Positions 1-7,353 of a stretch of 64,000 nucleotides of DNA are shown piece by piece. Origin of the DNA: Lachnospiraceae bacterium. Lineage in GTDB: Bacteria > Bacillota > Clostridia > Lachnospirales > Lachnospiraceae. The stretch lies in the NCBI GenBank assembly GCA_017457865.1, contig JAFTGN010000101.1, positions 1 through 64,000 of the forward strand, in the 5' to 3' direction. A model generated the notes under the pieces. It saw nothing but the letters and a program-made list of their open reading frames with translations, ran no database searches and was not told where the DNA came from. Made by a program: the position numbers and the translations under genes. Each line of letters starts with the position of its first letter. The stretch's first letter is position 1.

Positions 1-54
1 AAGGGACAAGTCCCTTGCGGGTTCTCAGGGCAGAGCCCTGTGCCCCCGGAGGGC
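1..54. repeat. Three consecutive GC-rich perfect hairpins
   Basis: Three inverted repeats follow each other without a break: AAGGGAC/GTCCCTT (1-7 with 10-16), CAGGGC/GCCCTG (26-31 with 35-40) and GCCC/GGGC (42-45 with 51-54). The stretch is clearly richer in GC than the AT-rich DNA that follows. No gene was recognised here. Dense palindromes of this kind are often found beside mobile elements or as dispersed intergenic repeats, but the source is cut off by the window edge. Confidence 0.5.
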
Positions 55-91
55 TTACTGTTTGATATATTTGCAGTTTTCAAGGTTCATT

Positions 92-119
92 TGAGCCTAT
101 TTTTCTGGCTCACTTTTTT
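92..119 (+). terminator. Putative intrinsic terminator of a unit left of the window
   Basis: A 6-bp stem TGAGCC/GGCTCA (92-97 with 107-112) with a 9-nt loop is followed by a run of six T (114-119). It would end a plus-strand transcript entering from the left. The stem is short, so the call is moderate. Confidence 0.4.
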
Positions 120-240
120 CATAGATTACTTGACACTACCTGTATGCGGTAATCCCTGCTACCATTTGTCTTGATCCGACTTATAGTATACAGGTAAATC
201 CACGAACCTACATAGAATATACTCAAAAGGAGAGTTTGAA

Positions 241-543
241 ATGGTTGACTTTGGAAGCACACTAAAAGCCTTACGGATACAAAACAACATAACTCAGGCA
301 CAGCTGGCGCAACAATTAGGATTAACAAAGGCTGTCATCAGTGCTTACGAAACCGGCTTGCATATGCCATCTTATGATGTTTTGATTACAATTGCTAAAA
401 TTTTTAAAGTGACGACTGATTATCTACTTGGTGTAGAAAAAAAACAGGAAGTGGATTTTTCCGGTCTGACAGAAGAGGAAATTACTGCACTCCTCAATCT
501 AATTAAAGCAATGAAACGCCGAACTTATCTTTATCATTTCTAA
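241..543 (+). CDS. XRE-family helix-turn-helix regulator
   Basis: A small cytoplasmic DNA-binding protein of 100 residues. Residues 6-61 form a Cro/C1-type helix-turn-helix: the pattern ITQAQLAQQLG is the first part and AVISAYETG the recognition helix, followed by the usual IAKIFKVTTDYLLG helix. The remaining 35 residues are a short tail without a recognised effector domain, so it is probably a stand-alone repressor. The ATG follows AAAAGGAGAG (225-234) at 6 nt. It stands alone, between GC-rich hairpins on the left and the convergent dapL gene on the right. Phage or element repressors and chromosomal regulators both look like this; the target cannot be read from the sequence. Confidence 0.85.
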   Translation: MVDFGSTLKALRIQNNITQAQLAQQLGLTKAVISAYETGLHMPSYDVLITIAKIFKVTTDYLLGVEKKQEVDFSGLTEEEITALLNLIKAMKRRTYLYHF

Positions 544-557
544 ATTCATCTATCAAA

Positions 558-601
558 AAAACTGCTCTATACCACGATTTCTCACGATACAGAGCAGTTT
601 T
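558..601. terminator. Bidirectional terminator between XRE gene and dapL
   Basis: The arms AAAACTGCTCT (558-568) and AGAGCAGTTTT (591-601) are perfectly complementary over 11 bp with a 22-nt loop. The A-run on the left and T-run on the right let it serve both converging genes. Confidence 0.8.
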
Positions 602-639
602 ATTTTCGATTCTATTTCAAATGAAATATTCTTTTCTCA

Positions 640-1854
640 TCACAGCTTCTTGATTCTCTCGATTGCTTCCACTGTATTCTCATAAGTACCAAATGCGGTC
701 AGACGGAAGTATCCTTCTCCGCTTGGTCCGAATCCGGAACCCGGGGTACCCACTACATTGGCACGCTCTAACAGGTAATCGAAGAACTCCCATGAAGTCA
801 TGTTGTTTGGAGTCTTTAACCAGATGTATGGTGCATTCACACCACCGGTAAAGGTATATCCGGCATCCTTCAGACCCTCTTTGATCACCTTTGCATTGTT
901 CATATAATATGCCACCTGCTTTGCCAGCTGTGCCTTGCCTTCCGGTGTGTACACTGCCGCACCAGCCTTCTGGATGATGTATGGTGCGCCGTTGTACTTG
1001 GTGCCATGGCGGCGTGCCCACATGGCATGCAGGCTCACATCACCGCACTTCAGGTCCTTTGGAATGACAGTGAAGCCTAAACGCACGCCGGTGAATCCAG
1101 CGTTCTTGGAGAAGCTGCGCATCTCGATGGCACAGGTACGGGCACCTTCACACTCATAAATGGTGTGCGGCACATTTTCCTCGGAAATGTACGCTTCATA
1201 TGCTGCATCAAATAAGATCACTGCCCCTACCTTGTTGGCATAGTCTACCCATACCTGCAACTGATCCTTGGTCAGAGTAGATCCGCTTGGATTGTTGGGG
1301 TAGCACAGATAGATCAGATCCGGTGTTTCCTTTGGCAGTTCCGGCACGAAGTCATTCTCTACTGTACAAGGCATGTAGATCACATTGCTCCACTTTTCTG
1401 TGTCAAAATTGTATGTACCGGTTCTGCCTGCCATTGCATTGGAATCCACATAGACAGGATATACCGGGTCGCACACTGCGATCTTGTTGTCTAAGGAGAA
1501 CAGCTCCTGGATATTGGCACAGTCGCACTTTGCGCCGTCACTGACGAAGATCTCATCTGCCGCAATGTCCGTTCCTCTGGACGCATAATCTCCCTTTGCG
1601 ATTGCAGAACGCAGGAACTCATAGCCCAGATCCGGTGCGTATCCCTTAAAGGTTTCTGCCACGCCCATCTCATCTACTGCGCTGTGGAGTGCATCGATGA
1701 TGGCTGGTGCCAGAGGCTGGGTCACGTCACCGATTCCCAGACGGATGATCTTCTTGTCTGGATTGGCTGCCTGATAGGCATTGACTTTCTTTGCCACTGT
1801 AGAAAACAGGTAGCTGCCTGGAAGTTTCTGATAATTGTCATTGATCTTAAACAT
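640..1854 (-). CDS. dapL: LL-diaminopimelate aminotransferase
   Basis: A PLP-dependent class I/II aminotransferase that converts tetrahydrodipicolinate directly to LL-diaminopimelate, the short route to lysine and to cell-wall meso-DAP. The protein has 404 residues from the chosen start. DapL hallmarks are visible: an N-terminus beginning MFKINDNYQKLPGSYLF, RLGIGDVTQPL, FVSDGAKCD, YPNNPSGST for cofactor and substrate binding, and the PLP lysine in RSFSKNAGFTG. An upstream in-frame ATG at 1941 exists, but the ATG at 1854 is preferred because GGAGG lies 9 nt before it and the family begins there. The promoter and a long structured leader lie immediately upstream. Assignment is strong; only the leader's function is open. 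Confidence 0.93.
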   Translation of the reverse strand: MFKINDNYQKLPGSYLFSTVAKKVNAYQAANPDKKIIRLGIGDVTQPLAPAIIDALHSAVDEMGVAETFKGYAPDLGYEFLRSAIAKGDYASRGTDIAADEIFVSDGAKCDCANIQELFSLDNKIAVCDPVYPVYVDSNAMAGRTGTYNFDTEKWSNVIYMPCTVENDFVPELPKETPDLIYLCYPNNPSGSTLTKDQLQVWVDYANKVGAVILFDAAYEAYISEENVPHTIYECEGARTCAIEMRSFSKNAGFTGVRLGFTVIPKDLKCGDVSLHAMWARRHGTKYNGAPYIIQKAGAAVYTPEGKAQLAKQVAYYMNNAKVIKEGLKDAGYTFTGGVNAPYIWLKTPNNMTSWEFFDYLLERANVVGTPGSGFGPSGEGYFRLTAFGTYENTVEAIERIKKL

Positions 1855-2057
1855 ACTTTTCATCCTCCATGCCGGGTCACTCTTTTTACGCGTGTACACG
1901 AATCCGCACAGATGCTGCTTGTTCATGACACAACAGGACAATCGGGACCCGGTCCAAATATCCTGTTAGAAAAACACTGCTTCAGCTTTTCAGATTCCGA
2001 ACCGGATTACCGGTCAAAATTGTCAGGTCGGCAGCAGGTTTCTTCTTTCTAACTGTC
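1855..2057 (-). promoter_or_regulatory. Long structured 5' leader of dapL, candidate cis-regulatory RNA
   Basis: About 200 nt separate the inferred transcription start from the dapL start. Read on the minus strand, the leader holds a hairpin ACCGG-TAAT-CCGGT (2001-2014) inside a longer arm pair (CTGCT near 2033-2037 with AGCAG near 1978-1982), then AACAGGA...TCCTGTT (about 1933-1967) enclosing the palindrome GGACC-GGGTCC (1945-1955). The segment CCGGGTC at 1946-1952 is perfectly complementary to GACCCGG at 1872-1878, which sits just before the GGAGG ribosome site. That offers an alternative pairing close to the translation start. It does not match the lysine riboswitch or a T-box as I know them. 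Confidence 0.45.
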
Positions 2058-2063
2058 TTTCTT

Positions 2064-2092
2064 ATTATAATATACCAGATATGGATTGTCTA
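2064..2092 (-). promoter_or_regulatory. Sigma-A-type promoter of dapL
   Basis: On the minus strand TAGACA (2087-2092) and TATAAT (2064-2069) are separated by 17 nt. The -10 is a perfect consensus and the -35 matches five of six positions. Confidence 0.8.
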
Positions 2093-2123
2093 GTCAGCAT
2101 TGAGAAAAGGTGGCAGGAAAATC

Positions 2124-2678
2124 CTACACTTCTCCCAGTAAACTCAGCACCATCTGGGCACTTTCTGCCATATTGGTACCGCTGTCCATACTGCACTTCT
2201 GGATATATCGGTGGGCTTCTTCTTCTGTCATATGATTTCGATCCATGAGCAAAGCTTTGGCTCTGCGTATGATCAGCTGATCCTGCTCGCTTCTGGTTTT
2301 TACTGCACGCTTTCTTCTGTGATGCTTTTTCCGTTCTGCCGCCGCTACCATCATGCCAAGTGTAGCCAGCAGTTCATGAGACTTAATCGGTACTGCCACA
2401 CATACAATGTCTTTCATGCTTACTTCACCCAAATATCTGGGAGATGCTACAAGCAGCATCTGAAAGGAAGCAGGCAACAGTTCATGCAGCTCTGCATAGA
2501 TCATGTCCGAATACCGATAACCGGAAAGGATGATGCCATCCTCCAGTTCCTCTATACACTGCAAAACCTGTGCGCCGCTGGTACAGACACCAATCACAGA
2601 AAATCCGTTTTTCACCAAAATATTACGGATGTTCCGCCCATCCTCCTGTTTTGGGAAAACTACAATGATATTCGTCAC
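2124..2678 (-). CDS. ANTAR-domain RNA-binding antiterminator with degenerate receiver
   Basis: A 184-residue protein with an N-terminal receiver-like fold (about 1-115) and a C-terminal ANTAR domain (about 125-184), recognisable from RRAKALLMDR, MTEEEAHRYIQ and MAESAQMVLSLL. ANTAR proteins bind paired small RNA hairpins and prevent transcription termination, often in nitrogen metabolism. In the receiver the segment after the third strand reads GIILSGYRY, so the usual phospho-acceptor aspartate seems to be missing and control by phosphorylation is unlikely. The start is GTG, set by GGAGG seven nt upstream; the overlapping ATG would run straight into a stop. The gene lies 39 nt downstream of glnA on the same strand, so it is probably cotranscribed and serves glutamine synthetase or ammonium uptake. 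Confidence 0.85.
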   Translation of the reverse strand: MTNIIVVFPKQEDGRNIRNILVKNGFSVIGVCTSGAQVLQCIEELEDGIILSGYRYSDMIYAELHELLPASFQMLLVASPRYLGEVSMKDIVCVAVPIKSHELLATLGMMVAAAERKKHHRRKRAVKTRSEQDQLIIRRAKALLMDRNHMTEEEAHRYIQKCSMDSGTNMAESAQMVLSLLGEV

Positions 2679-2717
2679 ATTTTCACCTCCAAGTCATCTG
2701 TCAATGATTCATAGAGA

Positions 2718-4046
2718 TTAAAACTTGCGAATATATTCATTGATTTCCCAGTCACTGACGTGATCCAAATATTGCTTCCACTCCAGCTTCTTGGATTCCA
2801 CTAACCGCTTTGATAAATGGTGGCCCAACACCGACTGGATAAATACATCCTTTTCAAATGCTTTGATGGCATCTCCTAAACTGGAAGGCAAATCCACCAG
2901 ACCCAGCTCTTCCTTCTCCTCCTGCGTAATATGGAACAGATTAAAATCCACACTGGCAGGGGGCATCCGCTTTTTCTCAATGCCTTCCAATCCAGCTGCC
3001 AGACACAAGGCAATGCTCAAATATCCATTTGCCACTGCATCCGGGTTGCGCAATTCCACACGTGTGTGCTCCCCTCTGGTGGCAGGAATCCGTAAGCTGG
3101 CTGTCCGATTGGTGGCAGACCATGCCGCATACACTGGTGCATCAAATCCGGGACGCAGTCTTTTATAAGAATTGACCAGTGGATTCACAATGAGACAGAT
3201 GGCAGGCAAATGCTTTAAAATACCTGCAATGAATTGATACGCGATTTCGCTTAAGCCATTTTCTCCATCAGGGTCACACAAAATATTGTTTCCCTCTGCA
3301 TCTGTCAGAGAAAAATTCAAATGCATGCCGGAACCTTCCTTGCCATCCCTTGGCTTTGGCATAAAAGTAGCATGGAGTCCATGCCGCTTAGCAATTACCT
3401 TGGTAGTCATTCGAAATGACTGGATCATATCGGCTGCGGTACAGGCATCGGTATACTTCAGATCGATTTCATGCTGACATGGTGCATACTCATGAAAGGA
3501 GCTTTCTACCTCAATACCCATTTCTTCCAGATTCAATACAATATCCCGACGTACATTTTCTCCCCCGTCAATAGGTGCCACATCAAAATAGCCTGCCTGT
3601 TCTCCCGTATCAATGGTTACATTTCCATCATCGTCTGTAGGGAACAGAAAAAATTCGAACTCCGGTCCTACATTCAGGTAAATGCCCTTTTCTTCTGCCT
3701 GCTGCACCACACGTTTTAATACCATGCGGCTGTCTCCTTCGAAAATTTCTCCATTTGCCTTATAGACGTCACAGAGAAAACGTGCCACCTTTCCCTGCTG
3801 TGGCCGCCAGGGGAATATGACAAAGGTATCCAGATCCGGATGGAGATACATATCTGCCTCCTCAATCTGTCCATACCCATCAATAACTGCCCCATTAAAA
3901 GAACAACCATTGTCCAATGCCCGTTCTAATTGGCTGGATGTAATGGCAATATTTTTTGTCAAACCGGATAAATCAGTAAACTGTAAACGAATGAATTCTA
4001 CATCTTCCTCTTCTACAATACGGATAATATCTTCTCTTGTATACAT
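2718..4046 (-). CDS. glnA: Glutamine synthetase, type I
   Basis: Makes glutamine from glutamate, ammonium and ATP in the cytosol as a dodecamer. The 442-residue length is typical of the GS-I alpha form found in Firmicutes. Seen in the sequence: an N-terminal beta-grasp (FIRLQFTDLSGLTKNIAI), the metal and substrate region GPEFEFFLF, the PGQ-like HEYAPCQHEIDLKY, HATFMPKP, SGMHLNFSL, and the ATP-site stretch NRTASLRIP. I see no adenylylation loop typical of GS-I beta, fitting feedback control rather than adenylylation. The ATG at 4046 follows AAGGAG at 8 nt; the GTG three codons earlier overlaps that site. The ANTAR gene follows in the same operon. Confidence 0.95.
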   Translation of the reverse strand: MYTREDIIRIVEEEDVEFIRLQFTDLSGLTKNIAITSSQLERALDNGCSFNGAVIDGYGQIEEADMYLHPDLDTFVIFPWRPQQGKVARFLCDVYKANGEIFEGDSRMVLKRVVQQAEEKGIYLNVGPEFEFFLFPTDDDGNVTIDTGEQAGYFDVAPIDGGENVRRDIVLNLEEMGIEVESSFHEYAPCQHEIDLKYTDACTAADMIQSFRMTTKVIAKRHGLHATFMPKPRDGKEGSGMHLNFSLTDAEGNNILCDPDGENGLSEIAYQFIAGILKHLPAICLIVNPLVNSYKRLRPGFDAPVYAAWSATNRTASLRIPATRGEHTRVELRNPDAVANGYLSIALCLAAGLEGIEKKRMPPASVDFNLFHITQEEKEELGLVDLPSSLGDAIKAFEKDVFIQSVLGHHLSKRLVESKKLEWKQYLDHVSDWEINEYIRKF

Positions 4047-4091
4047 GCTGTCCACTCCTTCTATTGTCTGTCTATTGCAGACTTCTTTTTT

Positions 4092-4120
4092 AGCATAACA
4101 ATACCATTTTTCTGTGTCAA
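4092..4120 (-). promoter_or_regulatory. Promoter of glnA
   Basis: On the minus strand TTGACA (4115-4120) and TATGCT (4092-4097) are spaced by 17 nt. The -35 abuts the stop codon of the upstream ytvI-like gene. The leader is only about 45 nt, too short for an attenuator. Confidence 0.75.
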
Positions 4121-5341
4121 CTATTTTGTTTTAGAATTTTTTTCCTGTTCACCTGCCTGTTTCGTCATACTGCCAGAACCTGCCGTCCGTATCCCTTCTT
4201 CCTCTGCTCCATTGCGAAAATCATTGATTCCTTTAATCAGCAACGAACAGTTATACAAAAAGCCGTCAAATACACCCACATGATACAACTCAATAACCAT
4301 CATACCCACTGGCACCGCCAGAATCATACCTGCCACACCGGAAAACCGAAATCCCAGATACATAAACACCAGCGTGGCCAACGGATTCAACCCCATAGCA
4401 TCCCCTACCAGCTTTGGCTGTAACAACTGTCTGGAAAGCTGTGTCACACCATACAGCACCAGCATCCCCACGCCTGGAACATATTTGCCCAAAATCAGTT
4501 CAATCACAGCCCAAGGCAGCAATACGGTACCAGTGCCAAACACAGGCAGGAAATCCAAAACTGCCACCAGCAAAGCAATCAGTCCGGAATACTGGACCCC
4601 CAAAATCAAAAATCCAATCACCAGAATGCCATATATCAGACACATAATTTTCAGCTGTGCAAAGAAATATCCTCCCACCAGTCTTCCGGCACGATCCTTC
4701 ATCTCTACCATCGTGCGCTGAAAAGAAGATGGCAGATGCTCTGACACTTTTCTGCTGATGATATCCTTGTCTACCAAAAAGAAATAGGAAGACAACAAAG
4801 TAACGATAAAATAAATCAACGCACTGGGAATGCTGGATACAAAATTTCCGGCAGCAGGCATTAGTATTTCTCCCAGATTTCCCACATATTTTGCAACATA
4901 ATCAATCAAATCTGTATCGGAATCCGGAAATGGCAGCTTCACTGTAAATGGCAGTGTATCCAAAAATCCACCCAAACGCAGCTGCAGCAAATCAATCTGT
5001 GTCTGAACCGCATCCTTCAATGCGGGAAGATTTTCCGTCAAATCAATCATCTGCCTGCTCATCCATGCCACCAGAGCCCAAAGAATCGCCACGGTTCCAC
5101 CCAGTACCACCACAATGATGGCAATGGAACTAAACGAACGCAAAATCCGTACCTTCTTGTCCAAAAAACGCACAAGAGGATTGGCAATCATGGCAATCAC
5201 CCACCCAATCACAAAAGGCAGAAAAAACCGTACCGCCGCTACCCCCACTGTACAGACCAGTACCACCGCAATAATCGGAATCACAATATTCAGCAAAATC
5301 CGGACATAATACCGAACTGTGCCAGTTTCCTTCTCTCCCAT
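4121..5341 (-). CDS. ytvI: AI-2E family membrane protein, sporulation protein YtvI type
   Basis: A 406-residue polytopic membrane protein of the AI-2E/UPF0118 family with about seven or eight hydrophobic segments. The family pattern is clear in the second half: a long amphipathic region with LPSSFQRTMVEMKDRA, then LLVAVLDFLPVFGTGTVLLPW and LQPKLVGDAMGLNPL. The YtvI subgroup in Bacillus is expressed during sporulation; its exact role is not established. Other members are ion or peptide transporters, so the substrate is unknown. The last 40 residues are a charged, low-complexity tail rich in E, G and K. The gene is followed directly by the glnA promoter and is divergent from the SOS operon. Confidence 0.75.
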   Translation of the reverse strand: MGEKETGTVRYYVRILLNIVIPIIAVVLVCTVGVAAVRFFLPFVIGWVIAMIANPLVRFLDKKVRILRSFSSIAIIVVVLGGTVAILWALVAWMSRQMIDLTENLPALKDAVQTQIDLLQLRLGGFLDTLPFTVKLPFPDSDTDLIDYVAKYVGNLGEILMPAAGNFVSSIPSALIYFIVTLLSSYFFLVDKDIISRKVSEHLPSSFQRTMVEMKDRAGRLVGGYFFAQLKIMCLIYGILVIGFLILGVQYSGLIALLVAVLDFLPVFGTGTVLLPWAVIELILGKYVPGVGMLVLYGVTQLSRQLLQPKLVGDAMGLNPLATLVFMYLGFRFSGVAGMILAVPVGMMVIELYHVGVFDGFLYNCSLLIKGINDFRNGAEEEGIRTAGSGSMTKQAGEQEKNSKTK

Positions 5342-5452
5342 AGCCTCTCATTACCCTCCAGTTCATTTTTGTAACTGTGTACACAGTTCCCCTTTGTCTT
5401 CTGTTGCATCATACACCAGAATCCCAATGGATATTTACCATTGTTGTCAACC

Positions 5453-5458
5453 ATTATA
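5453..5458 (-). promoter_or_regulatory. Probable -10 element of the ytvI-like gene
   Basis: On the minus strand TATAAT stands in the context TGTGGTATAAT, with no good -35 at 17 nt. Just downstream is the palindrome GTTGACAAC, which could be an operator. The rest of the 334-bp gap between the divergent genes holds only this and the LexA-box promoter. Confidence 0.45.
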
Positions 5459-5543
5459 CCACAGTTTATCAGGAAAAGAATCATTTCGAAAAAATTTCAC
5501 AACTGTTTCATACCTTCCCTGAATAGATTTTACCTGCAATTCT

Positions 5544-5584
5544 GAACAGACGTTCTTTTCACTTCTGTATTTTTATGCTATAAT
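5544..5584 (+). promoter_or_regulatory. LexA (SOS) box and promoter of the UmuC-like operon
   Basis: GAACAGACGTTC at 5544-5555 is a perfect GAAC-N4-GTTC palindrome, the core of the Gram-positive LexA site. It lies directly against a -35 of TTTTCA (5556-5561); a perfect TATAAT follows at 5579-5584 with a 17-nt spacer. A bound repressor would block polymerase at the -35. Confidence 0.85.
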
Positions 5585-5675
5585 CAGGGCACGAGCATAC
5601 AGTGAGGCGGATCGCGAAACTCTTTCATCAAACCAGCGAACAGCCTGTACATCAAAATTCAGAAAGGGGGCACAT

Positions 5676-6941
5676 ATGGCAGAGCGAATTTACATGGTCA
5701 TTGACCTGAAGTCTTTTTATGCTTCAGTGGAATGTGTGGAACGAGGCTTAGACCCTATGACCACAAACCTGGTGGTTGCAGACCCGGATCGCACCAAATC
5801 TACCGTTTGTCTTGCCATCACCCCTCCTATGAAAGAATTGGGACTGCACAGCCGCTGCCGTGTCTTTCAGATTCCCGAAGGAGTCCACTATATCACTGCA
5901 CCCCCACGGATGCAGCTGTACATTCAGTATGCGGCAGACATTTACAGCATTTACCTGAAATATATTTCAAAAGAAGACATTCATGTCTATTCCATAGATG
6001 AAGTGTTCCTGGATGTGACCGATTACATTTCCATGTACCGGATGGATGCAGAACAGCTTGCCCGCACTATCATGGAGGATATTTTACAGGAGACTGGTGT
6101 TCGTGCCACCTGTGGCATCGGCACCAACCTGTATCTTGCAAAAGTGGCATTGGACATCACGGCAAAGCACAGCCCTGATTTCATCGGATTTCTGGATGAG
6201 ACATCCTATCAGAAAAATCTGTGGAACCATCGTCCTTTGACGGATTTCTGGCGGGTGGGCAAGGGCACTGCCACACGTCTGGCACAGTATGGCATCTATA
6301 CAATGAAGGACATTGCACATGCAAAGGAAGACTTTCTATACCAGCTGTTTGGCATAGACGCGGAGCTGCTCATAGACCATGCATGGGGACGGGAACCGGT
6401 GACCATGGCAGACATTAAGGCATATCATTCAAAGGAAAACAGCATTGGCAGTGGCCAGATTCTTCCCTGCGATTACAGCTTTGCCGATGGGCGGCTGGCA
6501 GTTCGGGAAATGATGGATCTGCTCTGTCTGGATCTGGTGGAAAAACAGTTAGTCACCAGTTCCATTACCTTACAGGTAGGGTATTCCAATGGTCTGCACC
6601 TGAATTCGGCACGCGGTACAGCTGCCTTACCGACTCCATCTAACGCAGATCTGATGCTGCTCCCTGCTGTCACTACACTGTATGAGCAGATTGTGGATCC
6701 CCGGTATCCAGTACGTCGTCTGTATCTGACCTGTAACCGTGTGGTACCAGAGGAATACCACCAGTATTCCTTTTTTGTAGCGGAAGAAGACCTGACACGA
6801 AACCGCAAGTTGCAGCAAACCATGATCAATATCAAGAAGCGTTTTGGCAAAAATGCCATTTTAAAAGGCATGAATCTGGAAGAACATGCCACTACCCGTG
6901 AACGAAATCAAATGACAGGAGGACACCGCAGTGGCACATAG
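5676..6941 (+). CDS. Y-family DNA polymerase (UmuC/ImpB-like)
   Basis: An error-prone translesion polymerase of 421 residues, the size of the Firmicute UvrX/YqjW/UmuC-like branch. The catalytic palm shows the first metal site in MVIDLKSFYASVE and the second in YSIDEVFLDV. A helix-hairpin-helix region follows (FWRVGKGTATRLAQYGI), then the little finger domain (about 245-360). The tail GKNAILKGMNLEEHATT is conserved in Firmicute members. It probably works with the YolD-like protein encoded just downstream, whose GTG start lies 11 nt inside this gene. The LexA box upstream indicates induction by DNA damage. The ATG follows AAGGGGG at 5 nt. Confidence 0.93.
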   Translation: MAERIYMVIDLKSFYASVECVERGLDPMTTNLVVADPDRTKSTVCLAITPPMKELGLHSRCRVFQIPEGVHYITAPPRMQLYIQYAADIYSIYLKYISKEDIHVYSIDEVFLDVTDYISMYRMDAEQLARTIMEDILQETGVRATCGIGTNLYLAKVALDITAKHSPDFIGFLDETSYQKNLWNHRPLTDFWRVGKGTATRLAQYGIYTMKDIAHAKEDFLYQLFGIDAELLIDHAWGREPVTMADIKAYHSKENSIGSGQILPCDYSFADGRLAVREMMDLLCLDLVEKQLVTSSITLQVGYSNGLHLNSARGTAALPTPSNADLMLLPAVTTLYEQIVDPRYPVRRLYLTCNRVVPEEYHQYSFFVAEEDLTRNRKLQQTMINIKKRFGKNAILKGMNLEEHATTRERNQMTGGHRSGT

Positions 6942-7266
6942 ACCAAAGACCAAAATGCCGGTTTCGGAGCGTGCCAAGCAATTCATGCCATTTGCGGCAT
7001 TGAAAGACCTGCCTGCTGCCCTGGCACAAAGAGAGCGTATCACTGTACCACGGGCAGAACTTTCCGAAGATGCCGCTGAGGAACTAAACCGCATCCTGCA
7101 CCAGCTGCAACCTGGCAGTCTCATCACCATCGTTTATTATGACCATGAGGACTATATCCGCTTCACCGGTATGGTTGCGGCATTTCATGAAACCAGCCGT
7201 ATCCTACAAGTGGTAGACCGGAAGATTCCGCTGGATGATATTTTCAGTATCACACTGGAAACATAA
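6931..7266 (+). CDS. YolD-like protein, partner of the UmuC-like polymerase
   Basis: A 111-residue protein of the YolD family, small proteins almost always encoded next to Y-family polymerases in Firmicutes and thought to act like UmuD in the polymerase complex. The N-terminal signature ERAKQFMPFAALK is present, followed by the beta-rich domain with IVYYDHEDYIRFTGMV and LQVVDRKIPLDDI. The start is GTG at 6931, fixed by AGGAGG with 8-nt spacing and by the overlap with the polymerase gene, which suggests translational coupling. No terminator with a good stem was found after it, only a T-rich stretch. Confidence 0.9.
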   Translation: MAHRPKTKMPVSERAKQFMPFAALKDLPAALAQRERITVPRAELSEDAAEELNRILHQLQPGSLITIVYYDHEDYIRFTGMVAAFHETSRILQVVDRKIPLDDIFSITLET

Positions 7267-7353
7267 ATCACTTTTGGTCATTTTTATATTTTTGTTTTTA
7301 GAGCGATCAACTTGTCTCATCGGGCGATAGATTGATCATAGGAGGGTATCATC

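Noticed and set aside
1855..2057. Lysine riboswitch or T-box in front of dapL
   Set aside because: The leader lacks the conserved junction sequences of the lysine riboswitch and the TGGNACCGCG antiterminator of a T-box.
4047..4114. ANTAR-type attenuator in the glnA leader
   Set aside because: The leader is only about 45 nt and holds no terminator hairpin, only a short GTCT/AGAC pair.
7305..7337. GATCAA/TTGATC inverted repeat as a terminator of the YolD gene
   Set aside because: The stem is six bp with a 21-nt loop and no U-run after it; at most it is a weak operator candidate for the ABC operon.
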